A stretch of DNA of 64,000 nt from Umezawaea endophytica (GTDB lineage: Bacteria > Actinomycetota > Actinomycetes > Mycobacteriales > Pseudonocardiaceae). The translations under genes and the position numbers were made by a program. Shown one piece after another: positions 35,276 to 43,736 of this stretch (position 1 is the stretch's first letter; each line of letters starts with the position of its first letter). The stretch is from contig NZ_JANYMP010000001.1 in the NCBI RefSeq assembly GCF_025061645.1, forward strand, positions 52,120 through 116,119, written 5' to 3'. The notes under the pieces are model-generated. The model saw only the letters and a list, made by a program, of their open reading frames with translations. It searched no databases and had not been told where the DNA came from.

Positions 35276-36446
35276 CGGACGCCGTCCGCTTCCGCAGCAG
35301 GAACCCGCTCAGCGGTTCCACGTACTTCGCCACGATCGGCCCGATGATGGCCATCAGCAGCACGTACGCGGTGGCCAGCGCGGCGAGTTCGCCCTCCACG
35401 TGCCCGGACGCGACGGCGAGCCCGGCGATCACGATGGAGAACTCGCCGCGCGCGACCAGCGCGGCGCCGGTCCTGGCCCGGCCCATCGCGGCGATGCCCT
35501 GCCGCTTGGCGGCCCACCAGCCGGTGGCGATCTTCGTCGCCGTGGTGATCACGGCCAGCGCGGCGGCGACCCCCAGCACCGGCGGGATGCTCTTCGGGTC
35601 GGTGTTGAGGCCGAACACGACGAAGAACATCGCGGCGAACAGGTCGCGCAGCGGTTCGAGCATGCGGGTCGCGTTCTCCGCCGTGGAGCCGGAGATGGCG
35701 ATGCCGAGCAGGAACGCGCCGACCGCCGCGGACACCTGGAGCTGCGAGGCGATGCCCGCGACCAGCAGCGCCGAGCCGAGCAGCTTGAGCAGGAACACCT
35801 CGTGGTCGGGACTGTCCACGATGGCCGAGATGAACCGGCCGTACTTCAGCGCCACCACGAGCACGATGGTGACCGCCAGCAGCGAGATGCCCACCGACGT
35901 CAGGCCGCCGAGGAAGCTCGCGCCCGCCAGCACGGCGGTCAGCACGGGCAGGTAGACCGCCATCGCCAGGTCCTCGAACACCAGCACCGAGAGGATCACC
36001 GGCGTCTCGCGGTTGCCGAGGCGGCCGAGGTCGCCCAGCACCTTGGCGATGATGCCCGACGACGAGATGTAGGTGACGCCCGCCATCGCCAGCGCCCCCA
36101 CCGGCCCCCAGCCGAGCAGGAGCGCGGCGATGGCGCCCGGCGCGGCGTTGAGCACGATGTCGAGCACGCCCGCCATCCACGACTTGCGCAGACCGGTGGT
36201 GAGTTCCGACGCCGAGTACTCCAGGCCCAGCAGCAACAGCAGCAGCACCACGCCGATCTCGCTGGCGAGGTGGGCGAACTCCTCGATGCCGTGCAGCGGG
36301 ATCAGCCCGCCGGAGCCGAACGCGAGGCCTCCGACGAGGTAGAGCGGGATGGGCGAGATCCCGAACCGCCAGGCGACCCGGCCGAGCAGGCCGAGCCCGA
36401 AGAAGACCGCACCCAGTTGGATCAGCGCGATCGTGGTTTCCGGCAC
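35265..36446 (-). CDS. CPA2-type cation/proton antiporter (KhtU/KefB-like)
   Basis: A 393-residue antiporter with about twelve helices and no cytoplasmic RCK domain. CPA2 hallmarks are SEIGVVLLLLLLGLEYSASEL (about 62-82), the TYISSSGIIAKVLGDLGRLGN block (about 124-145), SVLVFEDLAMAVYLP (about 152, with ED in the ion site) and VAAALVARGEFSIVIAGLA (read as TGAALVARGEFS, about 335). It starts two bases after the KhtT-like gene, so regulation by that subunit is expected: together they form a KhtTU-type K+/H+ or Na+/H+ exchanger. Confidence 0.88.
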   Translation of the reverse strand: MPETTIALIQLGAVFFGLGLLGRVAWRFGISPIPLYLVGGLAFGSGGLIPLHGIEEFAHLASEIGVVLLLLLLGLEYSASELTTGLRKSWMAGVLDIVLNAAPGAIAALLLGWGPVGALAMAGVTYISSSGIIAKVLGDLGRLGNRETPVILSVLVFEDLAMAVYLPVLTAVLAGASFLGGLTSVGISLLAVTIVLVVALKYGRFISAIVDSPDHEVFLLKLLGSALLVAGIASQLQVSAAVGAFLLGIAISGSTAENATRMLEPLRDLFAAMFFVVFGLNTDPKSIPPVLGVAAALAVITTATKIATGWWAAKRQGIAAMGRARTGAALVARGEFSIVIAGLAVASGHVEGELAALATAYVLLMAIIGPIVAKYVEPLSGFLLRKRTASVTP

Positions 36447-36448
36447 GC

Positions 36449-36922
36449 TCAGCCGCCTGTCAGGATCTGGGCGGCGGCCTCGAGGCCGTCCACGGTGCCG
36501 ACCACGACCGCGAGGTCGCCGTTCTCGAACAGGAACTCCGGCCCCGGTGACGGGTGCGCGACGCCCACGCGGACCACGGCGACGACCGACGCGCTCGTGC
36601 GGGTGCGCAACGCCGTGTCGCCCAGGGTGCGGTTCGCGAACGCGGTGACCGGCAACTGCCGGGTGGAGATGCCGCTGATGTCGCGGTGCTGCTCGCTCAG
36701 GCGGGCGACGAGCTGCGGTGAGCCGAGCAGGCCCGCGAGGGTCCCCGCCTCCTCGGGGGTGAGCGGTATGGACACACCGGACGCGTCGGGGTCGTCCTCC
36801 TTGGACACGATCAGCTCGAACTTGCCCTCGCGGTAGGAGATCACTCCGATGCGGCGGCCCGCGCGGATGGCGAAGTCCTCACGGACCCCGATGCCGGGCA
36901 GCGGCGTCACTTCGACGTTCAC
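36449..36922 (-). CDS. KhtT-like antiporter regulatory subunit (RCK_C domain)
   Basis: A 157-residue soluble protein. The N-terminus VNVEVTPLPGIGVREDFAIRAGRRIGVI matches KhtT/YhaT-type regulators, and the C-terminal RCK_C/TrkA_C domain (about 85-155) reads SGISTRQLPVTAFANRTLGD and FLFENGDLAVVVGTVDGLE. Such domains bind nucleotides such as c-di-AMP in Bacillus KhtT. GTG 36922 has a good GAGGGA site. It lies 31 bases after the response regulator and two bases before the antiporter. Confidence 0.85.
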   Translation of the reverse strand: MNVEVTPLPGIGVREDFAIRAGRRIGVISYREGKFELIVSKEDDPDASGVSIPLTPEEAGTLAGLLGSPQLVARLSEQHRDISGISTRQLPVTAFANRTLGDTALRTRTSASVVAVVRVGVAHPSPGPEFLFENGDLAVVVGTVDGLEAAAQILTGG

Positions 36923-36953
36923 GGGTGGTCGTCCCTCTTTTCGCACACGGTGT

Positions 36954-37604
36954 TCACGGTTCGATGAGCCCGGCGCGGATCGCGTACCGGGTGAGTTCGA
37001 GGCGGTCCTTCAGACCGAGCTTCTGGAGCAGGTTGGCGCGGTGCCGCTCGACCGTCTTCACGCTGATGAAGAGCAGGTCGGCGATCTCCTTCGACGAGTT
37101 GCCCTCGGCGACGAGCTTGAGGATCTCCTCCTCCCGGTCGGTGATCGCCTTCGCCGGGATGCTCTCGCCGTCGCGCACCCGGTCGAGGTAGTTCCGGATC
37201 AGCGAGGCGACCGCGCCGGGGTACAGGAAGGGCTCGCCGCGGATCGCGGCGCGGCAGGCCTCGACCAGGTCGCGGTCGGCGACGGACTTGAGCACGTACC
37301 CGGAGGCCCCGGCCTTGAGGGCTTCGAAGAAGTACTGCTCGTTGTCGTACATCGTCAGGATGAGGATGCGCAGGTCGGGCATCAGCCGGGACAGCTCGCG
37401 CGCCGCCTGGAGGCCGGTCAGCCGGGGCATGGCGATGTCGAGGATGGCCAGGTCCGGCCGTTCGGCGCGGGCCATCGAGATCGCCTCGGCCCCGTCGCCC
37501 GCCTCGCCGACCACGGTCAGGTCCGGCTCGTTGTCGAGGATGAGGCGCACGCCGCGCCGCACCAGCGCGTGGTCGTCGGCGAGCAGGATGCGGACCGGCG
37601 TCAC
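36954..37604 (-). CDS. NarL-family response regulator
   Basis: A 216-residue regulator. Receiver pocket: DD at 10-11, phospho-acceptor in LAILDIAMPR (about 55), LILTMYD (about 85) and Lys in GYVLKSVAD (about 105). LuxR helix-turn-helix at about 150-205 (ITDREEEILKLVAEGNSSKEIADLLFISVKTVERHR, read in pieces). Its start overlaps the kinase stop by four bases, and the KhtT-like gene follows 31 bases later, so kinase, regulator, KhtT-like protein and antiporter appear to form one operon. Confidence 0.93.
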   Translation of the reverse strand: MTPVRILLADDHALVRRGVRLILDNEPDLTVVGEAGDGAEAISMARAERPDLAILDIAMPRLTGLQAARELSRLMPDLRILILTMYDNEQYFFEALKAGASGYVLKSVADRDLVEACRAAIRGEPFLYPGAVASLIRNYLDRVRDGESIPAKAITDREEEILKLVAEGNSSKEIADLLFISVKTVERHRANLLQKLGLKDRLELTRYAIRAGLIEP

Positions 37605-38551
37605 CGGCGTTCCCCGGCCTGGACGACCAGCCTGACCTCGGTGCCCTGCCGCGGGGCGGGGCCGACGGTCAGTTCCGCGCCGACCAGCAGCGCCCGTTCC
37701 CGCATCCCGCGGATGCCGGAGCCCTCCGCCGCGTCACCCATCCCCCAGCCGTCGTCGCGGACGCACAGCTCCACCCCGGCCGACGTCGCCCGCAGCAGCA
37801 GCTCGACCTGGTGGGCCCCGGAGTGCCGCACGGTGTTCGTCAGGCCTTCCTGCGCGACGCGGTACACGACGAGTTCGGTCTCCTTGTCCAGTTCGGGCAG
37901 GTGCCGGTCGAAGGTGCGCCGCACCACGACGTCGGCGTGCTCGGAGATCTCCGCGACCAGCGCCTTCAACGCGCTGACCAGGCCCAGCTCCTCCAGCACG
38001 CCAGGACGCAGCCTGCGGGCGATCCTGCGCACCTCGTCGAGCGTGCTGCGGACCGTCTCCTGCACCTGCGGCAGCTCGTCGCGGACGGGGGCGGGCGCGT
38101 GGTCGGCGACCCGCTTGAGCTCCAGCAGCACGGCCGTCAGCGACTGGCCCACCTCGTCGTGCAGCTCCTGGGCGACCCGGCGGCGCTCGGCCTCCTGCGC
38201 GGACAGCGCGCGGGCCGAGCTGAAGCCCCGCTCGGTCTCCAGCCGGTCCAGCATCCCGTTGAACGTGGTGATCAGGTCCGCGATCTCGCCGTGGCCCGAC
38301 GCCGTCAGCCGGGGACCGGGCTTGAGCAGGTCGATCGTCGTCATCGCGCGGGTGAGGCGCTCCAGCGGGGCCAGACCCAGCCTGATCAGCGCCGCGTTGG
38401 CCATCAGCAGGACGGCCAGCCCCGCGGTGAGGACCAGGATCTCGGTGAGCAGCGCGGGCGTCGACACGGTGAGCGGACCGAGCACGAGCAGCGCGGCGGC
38501 GGCGACCAGCGCCACGGCGTTGAGCAGGAAGATCCTCCCGAACAAGGACAC
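37601..38551 (-). CDS. Membrane sensor histidine kinase with HAMP domain, NarL type
   Basis: A 316-residue kinase. Two membrane helices (about 5-25 and 35-57) with almost no extracytoplasmic loop are followed by a HAMP domain (about 58-110, PLERLTRAMTTIDLL) and HisKA_3 block AERRRVAQELHDEVGQSLTAVLLELKRV (His about 134). The ATPase domain has VAQEGLTNTVRHSGA (about 228) and DDGWGMG (about 262). The lack of an external domain suggests it senses a membrane or cytoplasmic cue. GTG 38551 follows AGGAGGCAGCG, so longer upstream frames are rejected. Confidence 0.88.
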   Translation of the reverse strand: MSLFGRIFLLNAVALVAAAALLVLGPLTVSTPALLTEILVLTAGLAVLLMANAALIRLGLAPLERLTRAMTTIDLLKPGPRLTASGHGEIADLITTFNGMLDRLETERGFSSARALSAQEAERRRVAQELHDEVGQSLTAVLLELKRVADHAPAPVRDELPQVQETVRSTLDEVRRIARRLRPGVLEELGLVSALKALVAEISEHADVVVRRTFDRHLPELDKETELVVYRVAQEGLTNTVRHSGAHQVELLLRATSAGVELCVRDDGWGMGDAAEGSGIRGMRERALLVGAELTVGPAPRQGTEVRLVVQAGERR

Positions 38552-38769
38552 GCGCGCTGCCTCCTGGTGATCACTTCCCGTCACGCCTGCGAGGGTCACC
38601 CGAAAAACGCGCCGTGTCCATCCGTGGTGACACCCATGTTCGTCGTGGTCGGCCGATCCCGCAGCGCGGCCGGTGGACGGCGGACCCGCGCCCGAATGGG
38701 CGTGGCACCCGATGTCGCCGGACCCCTCACCACGGGCACGGTGGAGGTACGCCACCGAGGAGGAACCCG

Positions 38770-38940
38770 ATGGTCCGGACCGATCACCGCCAGCCGATCC
38801 GACTCAAGCCCAGGACGAGGTGGGCGCTCCTCGCGTTCGCCGTCGCCCTGCTGATCGCGGGTGTCGTGGTGCCGCACGCGCTGCTCATCGCCGCGGGCCT
38901 GCTCCTGGCGGGCTCGCTCGGCCTCGGGAGCGGGCGCTGA
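38770..38940 (+). CDS. Small two-helix membrane peptide
   Basis: A 56-residue protein: a basic 17-residue N-terminus (MVRTDHRQPIRLKPRTR), two short hydrophobic segments (about 18-32 and 36-50) joined by VVPHA, and a Gly-rich end. ATG 38770 has a strong GAGGAGGAACC site, which supports it as a real gene despite its size. It is divergent from the sensor kinase. Function unknown. Confidence 0.6.
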   Translation: MVRTDHRQPIRLKPRTRWALLAFAVALLIAGVVVPHALLIAAGLLLAGSLGLGSGR

Positions 38941-39043
38941 AGATGCGTGGCGCCCCCACCCCCGGTTGGGTGTCGGCCCCGATGGTCCGCGAGCCCTGAG
39001 CCCGCGAGGCTCGTGGTGACCCCGGAACGGAGGGATCCACACC

Positions 39044-39538
39044 ATGACCACACCGGTGCGCACCGATCGGGCTGAAACCATGCAAGCACGCGACATCGCC
39101 GTGAACGTCCCGACCGTCACCGTCGACGACCCGGTGGCGAAGGCGGTGCGCGTGATGGCCGTGAGCCGCCTGCCCGGCCTGGTCGTCGTCGACGCCCGGT
39201 CCCGGCCGTGGGCCGTGCTGGCGGGCACCCAGGTGCTGCGGCTGGCCGTGCCCGGCGCCTACCAGGAGGACCCGGCGCTGGTGCGGACGGTCGACGAGGA
39301 CCACGCGGACGTCTTCTGGCAGGAGCTGGCCGACCGCACCGTCGGCGACGTCTCGCCGAGCCGACCGGCCAAACCGGTCACCGTGCGCGCCGACGCGACG
39401 CTGCTGGAGGTCGCCGCCCTCATGGCCCGCCAGCACAGCCCGCTGGTCGCCGTGGTCGACGACGACGGCGTCCTGGTCGGCGCCGTCACCCTCGAGCGGC
39501 TGATCACCAGCCTCGCGGTGTTCAACGCCGACGACTGA
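39044..39538 (+). CDS. CBS-domain pair protein
   Basis: A 164-residue cytoplasmic protein with two CBS motifs: [38 protein letters not shown] (about 13-50) and [51 protein letters not shown] (read in pieces, about 98-152). CBS pairs bind adenine nucleotides and often regulate transporters. The gene ends 97 bases before the ArsB/NhaD-type transporter, with a hairpin in between, so co-regulation is plausible. In mycobacteria, related CBS proteins are hypoxia-induced; whether that holds here is unknown. Confidence 0.82.
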   Translation: MTTPVRTDRAETMQARDIAVNVPTVTVDDPVAKAVRVMAVSRLPGLVVVDARSRPWAVLAGTQVLRLAVPGAYQEDPALVRTVDEDHADVFWQELADRTVGDVSPSRPAKPVTVRADATLLEVAALMARQHSPLVAVVDDDGVLVGAVTLERLITSLAVFNADD

Positions 39539-39550
39539 CCACCTGTCGAC

Positions 39551-39583
39551 GTCGCCGCCCGCGGTACCGCCGCGGGCGGCGAC
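39551..39583 (+). terminator. Strong hairpin between CBS gene and transporter gene
   Basis: GTCGCCGCCCGCGG (39551-39564) pairs perfectly with CCGCGGGCGGCGAC (39570-39583) around TACCG, a 14-base GC stem without a U-tract. It follows the CBS gene stop by twelve bases and may end or attenuate transcription into the transporter gene. Confidence 0.6.
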
Positions 39584-39634
39584 ACCCCTTGTTCGGAGGT
39601 CTTCCCCCGTGCTCTCCCCCACCCCCGGACCGCC

Positions 39635-40921
39635 GTGACCGGCCTGCTCGCGCTGGCGGTCTTCCTGGTCGCGTTCTTCCTCATCGCCACCGAGAAGGTG
39701 GACAAGGTCAAGGTCGTCCTCGTCGCCGCCGGGCTGATGGCGGTGCTCGGGCTGATCCCCGGCTCCGAGGTGTTCTTCTCCGAGCACGAGGGCATCGACT
39801 GGAACGTCATCTTCCTGCTGTTCGGGATGATGGTGATCGTCGGGATCGTCAAGCAGACCGGCGTGTTCGACTTCCTGGCCATCTGGGCGGCCAAGAAGTC
39901 CAGGGGCAGGCCGTACCGGCTCATGGTGATGCTGATGGGGATCACCGCCGTCGCGTCGCCGTTCCTGGACAACGTCACCACGATCATGCTGGTCGCGCCG
40001 GTCACCGTCGTGGTGTGCAACCGGCTGCGCGTCCCGGCCCAGCCCTACCTGATCGCCGAGGTGCTGGCGTCCAACATCGGCGGCGCGGCCACGTTGATCG
40101 GCGATCCCCCGAACATCATCATCGGCAGCCGGGCCGGACTGACCTTCGTGGACTTCCTCGTCCACATGACACCGGTCGTCGTGGTCGTGTTCGTGGTGTT
40201 CGTGCTGCTGACCAAGGTGCTGTTCCGGTCGTCGTTCCGGTACAACGAGGAGCACGTGGCCGCGGTGATGGCGTTGCAGGAACGGCGTGCCATCACCGAC
40301 CCGGTGATGCTGCGCCGCTGCCTGGTCGTGTTCGGCGGTGTGGTCGTCGGGTTCGGCCTGCACGCCGTGCTGCACGTCGACCCCGCGATCGTCGCGCTGG
40401 TCGGGGCGGGCGTCATGCTGCTGGTCACCCGCGTGGACGTGGGCGACGTGCTGGCCGAGGTCGAGTGGCCGACGCTCGTCTTCTTCATGGGGCTGTTCGT
40501 GATGGTGGGCGGGCTCGTGCACACCGGGGTCATCGAGACCATCGGCACGTGGACCGTCGGCGCGTTCGGCGACGACCACTTCCTCGCGGCGACGGCCCTG
40601 CTGTTCGGCTCCAGCGTGCTGGGCGCGTTCTTCGACAACATCCCGTACGTGGCGACGATGGCGCCCGTGGTGGAGGGGATGGTCGCCGGGATCCCCGACG
40701 CGGCGACGGGAGAGGCGCTGTGGTGGTCGTTCGCGCTGGGCGCCGACTTCGGCGGCAACGGCACGGCCGTGGCCGCGAGCGCGAACGTCGTCGCGGTCGG
40801 CATCGCCGCCCGCACCGGCCACCCGATCAGCTTCTGGCAGTTCACCAGGTACGGCATCGTGGTCACGGCGCTGAGCACGTTCCTGGCGTGGATCTACGTC
40901 TGGTTGCGGTACTTCTCCTGA
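39635..40921 (+). CDS. ArsB/NhaD-superfamily ion transporter
   Basis: A 428-residue membrane protein with about eleven helices. Family marks: EGIDWNVIFLLFGMMVIVGIVKQTG (about 50-74), SPFLDNVTTIMLVAPVTV (about 108-125), EVLASNIGGAATLIGDPPNIIIGS (about 144-167) and the repeat-symmetric late block FGSSVLGAFFDNIPYVATMAP (about 326-346) and ADFGGNGTAVAASANVV. Substrates in this superfamily range from arsenite to Na+/H+ and dicarboxylates; there is no ars gene nearby, so I assign none. GTG 39635 is used, although the ribosome site is weak. Confidence 0.88.
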   Translation: MTGLLALAVFLVAFFLIATEKVDKVKVVLVAAGLMAVLGLIPGSEVFFSEHEGIDWNVIFLLFGMMVIVGIVKQTGVFDFLAIWAAKKSRGRPYRLMVMLMGITAVASPFLDNVTTIMLVAPVTVVVCNRLRVPAQPYLIAEVLASNIGGAATLIGDPPNIIIGSRAGLTFVDFLVHMTPVVVVVFVVFVLLTKVLFRSSFRYNEEHVAAVMALQERRAITDPVMLRRCLVVFGGVVVGFGLHAVLHVDPAIVALVGAGVMLLVTRVDVGDVLAEVEWPTLVFFMGLFVMVGGLVHTGVIETIGTWTVGAFGDDHFLAATALLFGSSVLGAFFDNIPYVATMAPVVEGMVAGIPDAATGEALWWSFALGADFGGNGTAVAASANVVAVGIAARTGHPISFWQFTRYGIVVTALSTFLAWIYVWLRYFS

Positions 40922-40922
40922 C

Positions 40923-40959
40923 CGGTTCCCCGCCCGCTTTCGCGGCGGGCGGGGAACCG
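40923..40959. terminator. Bidirectional hairpin terminator
   Basis: CGGTTCCCCGCCCGC (40923-40937) pairs perfectly with its complement at 40945-40959 around TTTCGCG, a 15-base stem. It lies in the 45-base space between the convergent transporter gene (stop 40921) and the lamin-tail gene (stop 40967), so it can serve both. Confidence 0.7.
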
Positions 40960-40966
40960 CGCCGGG

Positions 40967-42352
40967 CTAGCGGGCGGACGCGGTGCAGGACACCGTGCCG
41001 CTGCGCAGCGCGTGACCGCCGGTGTTGCCGTCGTCGGCCCAGACGACGGGCTTGCGGCCCGCCGCGCAGGCCGCCTGCGGCGCGATGGCGAAGCCCTCGT
41101 TGTTCAGGTCGGCCATCCCCGCGGGCCGGTCGTAGGCGGCCGTGACGGTGAAGTGCCCCTGCGCGTCGACGTCGAGCGTGGTGGTGCGACCGTGGCAGGT
41201 GTCGTCGCAGGCCGCCCAGAGCCGTCCGGTGCCCGGCTCGAACTCGAGGTCCATGACGGCGGTGAGTCCACTCGCGACGGTGGCGATCCTGGTGCGACCG
41301 CCGCCGGTCTGGTTCAGCGCGTAGGCGTAGACCACGCCGTTGGCCTCCAGCCCGACGAAGAACAGCCCGCCGCCGTGACCGGGGTAGGCCGCCGGGTCGT
41401 ACGCCGCGCCCGTGCGCTCGTCGCGGAAACCCTTGGCGGTGAGGACGGTGTCCGGGATCCAGGTGATGGCCTCGGGACCGCTGTTGGCGGCCACCGGGGG
41501 CAGGTCGGCCGTGAGGTTCCACTCGGTGGTCGCGGTGAGGGCCGAGGTCGTCGAGGCGACGTCGTAGCGGAGGACCTTCGGCGCGCTGGTGCCGCCGTTG
41601 GCGTTGTCCCGTTCGGTGACCACGAACAGGCCCTCGGGCGTGACGACCACCCCCTCCGCGTCCGGGTCGCCGCCGCCGGTGGTGAAGCGCAACGACCGGC
41701 CGCCCGCCGCGTCCGGGCGCCAGGAGGTGCCGTCGGGCACCAGGCGGTAGAGCGTGCCGGGGCCGTTCTTCACCGCCCACAGGACGGTGGGGCTCTCGAA
41801 CGCCAGGCCGCTCAGGTTCGTGCCGAACGCGTTCGAGCCGTCGGCGGTGGCGACCGCCGTACCGCCCGGCCACGCGCCCGCGGGGCAGGCGTTCGCGGTG
41901 CCCTTGGTCGGCGCCGCCGTCGTGGTGAACGTCCCACCGCCGTCGGTGCACCGGCCGTAGGTCGTGATGGCGTGCGAGGTCCAGGAGTAGGAGTCGACCG
42001 GGGTGCCGCCGCCGGGCCGGTACAGGCGCGCCGAGTCGGCGCTCCCCAGGCCGAACGCCGGGTCCACGTCCAGCGCCAGGTGCGCGCCGGGGGCCAGCGC
42101 GGTGCCCGCGCCGATGGTGAAGGTGTGGGAGGCGTCGTCGTCCTTGAGGACCCAGCCCGAGACGTCGACGGCGGTGGTGCCGGTGTTGACCAGTTCGACC
42201 CAGTCGCCGGGCGTGCCGCCGCTGGACTCGACCTCGTTGATCCGCACGGTCTCCGCCGCCTGCGCCGTCGCGGGGACGCCGGACAGGGCGACGACGAGTG
42301 CGGCCAGTGCGACGACCGCGGGTCGTGCTTCTCCACGCCAGTGCTCACGCAA
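40967..42352 (-). CDS. Secreted protein with lamin-tail domain and beta-propeller-like region
   Basis: A 461-residue exported protein. The signal peptide is residues 1-32 (basic RGEAR, then VVALAALVVALSG, cleavage near ATAQA). A lamin-tail domain follows (about 35-140: VRINEVESSGGTPGDWVELVNTGTTAVDVSGWVLKD, read in pieces). Residues 165-455 contain repeated strand patterns (LSGLAFESPTVLWAVKNGPGTLYRL; DPDAEGVVVTPEGLFVVTERD; LEFEPGTGRLWAACDD) like an esterase-like phytase propeller. TTG 42352 is taken as start, with GGAG eight bases upstream; no ATG or GTG fits. Confidence 0.78.
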   Translation of the reverse strand: MREHWRGEARPAVVALAALVVALSGVPATAQAAETVRINEVESSGGTPGDWVELVNTGTTAVDVSGWVLKDDDASHTFTIGAGTALAPGAHLALDVDPAFGLGSADSARLYRPGGGTPVDSYSWTSHAITTYGRCTDGGGTFTTTAAPTKGTANACPAGAWPGGTAVATADGSNAFGTNLSGLAFESPTVLWAVKNGPGTLYRLVPDGTSWRPDAAGGRSLRFTTGGGDPDAEGVVVTPEGLFVVTERDNANGGTSAPKVLRYDVASTTSALTATTEWNLTADLPPVAANSGPEAITWIPDTVLTAKGFRDERTGAAYDPAAYPGHGGGLFFVGLEANGVVYAYALNQTGGGRTRIATVASGLTAVMDLEFEPGTGRLWAACDDTCHGRTTTLDVDAQGHFTVTAAYDRPAGMADLNNEGFAIAPQAACAAGRKPVVWADDGNTGGHALRSGTVSCTASAR

Positions 42353-42504
42353 TGCGACAGCTCCGTTTCGCCGGGGACGAGCGCGACGGGGTCGCGCCCA
42401 CCCCGCAGCTTCCGGTCCCGAGGTTAACGAGCCGTCAACGGCGGGGGCGGCGGACGTGGCGAAGGCGTGAGGACCGGGTTCGGGTTCCCGCGAGTCGACC
42501 TCGA

Positions 42505-42540
42505 CCCGTTCCCCGGCACGATCCGGTGCCGGGGAACGGG
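42505..42540 (-). terminator. Hairpin terminator after the desaturase gene
   Basis: CCCGTTCCCCGGCAC (42505-42519) and its perfect complement (42526-42540) enclose GATCCG, a 15-base stem. It begins six bases beyond the desaturase stop codon on the minus strand, as expected for the terminator of the reductase-desaturase operon. Confidence 0.7.
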
Positions 42541-42546
42541 GTTCGG

Positions 42547-43713
42547 TCAGGCTCCGGCGACCGCGGCCCGCGCGGGCTCGGCCACCGCGCGGTGGGCGGC
42601 CGGGCGGGCGGGTGTCTTCTTCAGGAAGTCGTTCGGCAGCGACAGCCGGATGACCTTCCGCCACGCCGACGCGACCTGCTTGGGCAGGGAGCCGGTCGTG
42701 TAGGTCAGGCCGTAGCGCTCGAACAACGCCTCCACGTGCGGCGCGATCTCCTGGTAGCGGTTGCTGGGGAGGTCGGGGAACAGGTGGTGCTCGACCTGGA
42801 ACGACAGGTTGCCGGTCATGACGTGCAGCAGCGGGCCGCCGCTGATGTTGGCCGAGCCCAGCATCTGCCGCAGGTACCACTCGCCGCGGGTCTCGCCCTC
42901 GATGGACGTGCGCTCGAACGTCTCGACGCCCTCGGGGAAGTGGCCGCACATGATCACCGAGTGCGTCCACAGGTTGCGGATGAGGTTGGCCGTCAGGTTC
43001 GCGGCCAGCGTCGTGGGGGCCGACGGGCCGGACAGCAGCGGGTGCACGACGTAGTCCTTCGCGGCCTGGCGGCGGACCTTGCGCAGCGTCGCGGCGAGGC
43101 GGGCCTTGAAGGCCGGGTTCCGGCGGCGCTCCTTGGAGGCGAGGTTCTTGCCGAGTTCCAGGTCGTAGGCCGCGATGCCGTACTGGAAGAACACGGCGTT
43201 GATGAAGTTCCACAGCGGCTGGCCGAGGTGCGCGGGGTACCACCGCTGGCCCTCGTCGACGCGCATGATGCCGTAGCCGAGGTCGTTGTCCTTGCCCAGG
43301 ACGTTGGTGTAGGTGTGGTGCAGCTCGTTGTGCGAGTGCTTCCACTGCTCGGCGGGCGAGGCGTGGTCCCACTCCCAGGTCGTGGAGTGGATCTTCGGGT
43401 CGCGCATCCAGTCCCACTGGCCGTGCATGACGTTGTGGCCGATCTCCATGTTCTCCAGGATCTTGGCGATCGACAGCGCGGCGGTGCCGACGAACCACGC
43501 GGGCTTGTAGCGGGAGGCGAGCAGCACGGCCCTGCCGCCCATCTCCAGCACGCGCTGCGTCTTGATCACCTTGCGGATGTAGGCGGCGTCGCTCGCCCCG
43601 CGACTGGCGATCACCTTCTCCCGCAACGCGTCCAGCTCGCGGCCGAGGTTCTCGACGTCCTCGGCGGTGAGGTGCGCGATCGGGCTGTGTTCCTGCTTCT
43701 GGATCGTGGTCAT
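42547..43713 (-). CDS. Membrane acyl-lipid/acyl-CoA desaturase (DesA3-like)
   Basis: A 388-residue di-iron desaturase. All three histidine boxes are present: HNVMHGQW (HxxxH, about 94), HNELHHTY (HxxHH, about 127) and QVEHHLFPDLP (QxxHH, about 308). The protein inserts double bonds in fatty acyl chains at the membrane. It lies 23 bases after the reductase gene, its likely electron donor; the same pair exists in mycobacteria as DesA3 with Rv3230c. ATG 43713 follows GAGGACGTC. Confidence 0.92.
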   Translation of the reverse strand: MTTIQKQEHSPIAHLTAEDVENLGRELDALREKVIASRGASDAAYIRKVIKTQRVLEMGGRAVLLASRYKPAWFVGTAALSIAKILENMEIGHNVMHGQWDWMRDPKIHSTTWEWDHASPAEQWKHSHNELHHTYTNVLGKDNDLGYGIMRVDEGQRWYPAHLGQPLWNFINAVFFQYGIAAYDLELGKNLASKERRRNPAFKARLAATLRKVRRQAAKDYVVHPLLSGPSAPTTLAANLTANLIRNLWTHSVIMCGHFPEGVETFERTSIEGETRGEWYLRQMLGSANISGGPLLHVMTGNLSFQVEHHLFPDLPSNRYQEIAPHVEALFERYGLTYTTGSLPKQVASAWRKVIRLSLPNDFLKKTPARPAAHRAVAEPARAAVAGA

Positions 43714-43736
43714 GACGTCCTCAAAGTGGGGTGGGG

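Noticed and set aside
39635..40921. Arsenite efflux pump assignment
   Set aside because: The transporter belongs to the broad ArsB/NhaD superfamily, but there is no arsR, arsC or related gene nearby.
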